Shown here piece by piece: positions 45,418-45,512 of a stretch of DNA of 45,512 bases. A program made the translations under genes and the position numbers. Below the pieces are notes generated by a model. The model was not told the origin of the DNA. It searched no databases and worked only from the letters and a program-made list of their open reading frames with translations. Origin of the DNA: Acidobacteriota bacterium (GTDB lineage: Bacteria > Acidobacteriota > Aminicenantia > JBFLYD01); assembly GCA_040756905.1 (NCBI GenBank), contig JBFLYD010000004.1:1-45512 (forward strand). The letters are read 5' to 3'. Every line of letters starts with the position of its first letter. Position 1 is the stretch's first letter.

Positions 45418-45512
45418 TTCTGATTGAAACCGGCCACCTGTCGGAGCGAAGTGACGCTGAATTTTCATTATACCTCAGAGTGGCTGGATTGAGTCAAGGA
45501 TGACTTTCTTTT
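45393..45512. mobile_element. Probable end of an insertion sequence (IS21-like), partial
   Basis: From about 45393 the composition changes to GC-rich. Two tandem imperfect units follow: ATTCCGATGAATCTGGCCAC and ATTCTGATTGAAACCGGCCAC. Then CTGTCGGAGCGAAGTGACGC follows. Tandem repeats of this kind near the ends are known for IS21-family elements. No transposase is visible before the window ends, so family and boundary are inferred. Confidence 0.4.

Overview
This is an AT-rich bacterial window with short intergenic spacers. It carries a siroheme-dependent heme pathway, TCA-cycle genes, secreted M16 and S9 peptidases, a GWxTD-domain protein, a DUF5916-type outer-membrane protein, 6-bladed beta-propeller proteins and a kinase-TolB-TPR protein. 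That mix resembles uncultured Acidobacteriota-like lineages, in particular Candidatus Aminicenantes. The assignment is inferred from gene content, because no rRNA gene is present.

Layout. (1) 117-1508: an isolated DUF234-type ATPase with its own promoter. (2) 1868-12972, minus strand: ten tightly packed genes, in transcription order ccsA/hemX-like, sirC/cysG-N, hemA, hemC, cobA-hemD fusion, ahbC, hemB, ahbD, hemL, ahbA-ahbB fusion. Together they encode every step from glutamyl-tRNA to heme b by the siroheme (Ahb) route; hemE, hemF/N, hemG/Y and hemH are absent. (3) 13086-16741, minus strand: a TCA operon mdh, fumarase beta, sucC, sucD. (4) 16947-19231, plus strand: a GWxTD lipoprotein-like gene and an isocitrate dehydrogenase. 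(5) 19588-22065, plus strand: a promoter, a 47-residue peptide gene, an AT-rich perfect hairpin, and a 731-residue B12-binding radical SAM protein with a C-terminal SPASM-like cysteine cluster. This is the best candidate in the window for an undescribed system, a peptide (RiPP) modification cassette. (6) 22055-26671, minus strand: a predicted pseudokinase-TolB-TPR membrane protein and a histidine kinase/response regulator pair that looks like a split hybrid kinase. (7) 26782-30704: NTPase, alpha/beta hydrolase, small membrane protein, internally deleted methyltransferase, tRNA-Leu(UAA), and a nucleotidyltransferase with a small overlapping partner. (8) 30876-45417: a frameshifted DUF5916 gene, M16 peptidase, a small cysteine-protein/aldehyde dehydrogenase operon, ChrA, an S9 peptidase and several beta-propeller genes, one frameshifted and one cut short by what looks like the end of an insertion sequence at the right edge.

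Repeats are prominent between genes. There is a MITE-like family with TIRs around CTAATACAAACG and a GTAGGGCA...TGCCCTAC core, and a set of REP-like palindromes built on GACCTGACCCC or GTCAGGCCTGAC. One REP-like palindrome forms the 3' end of hemB and one MITE fills the hemB-ahbD spacer. At least three genes carry one-base frame breaks, which could be indels, assembly errors or recoding.
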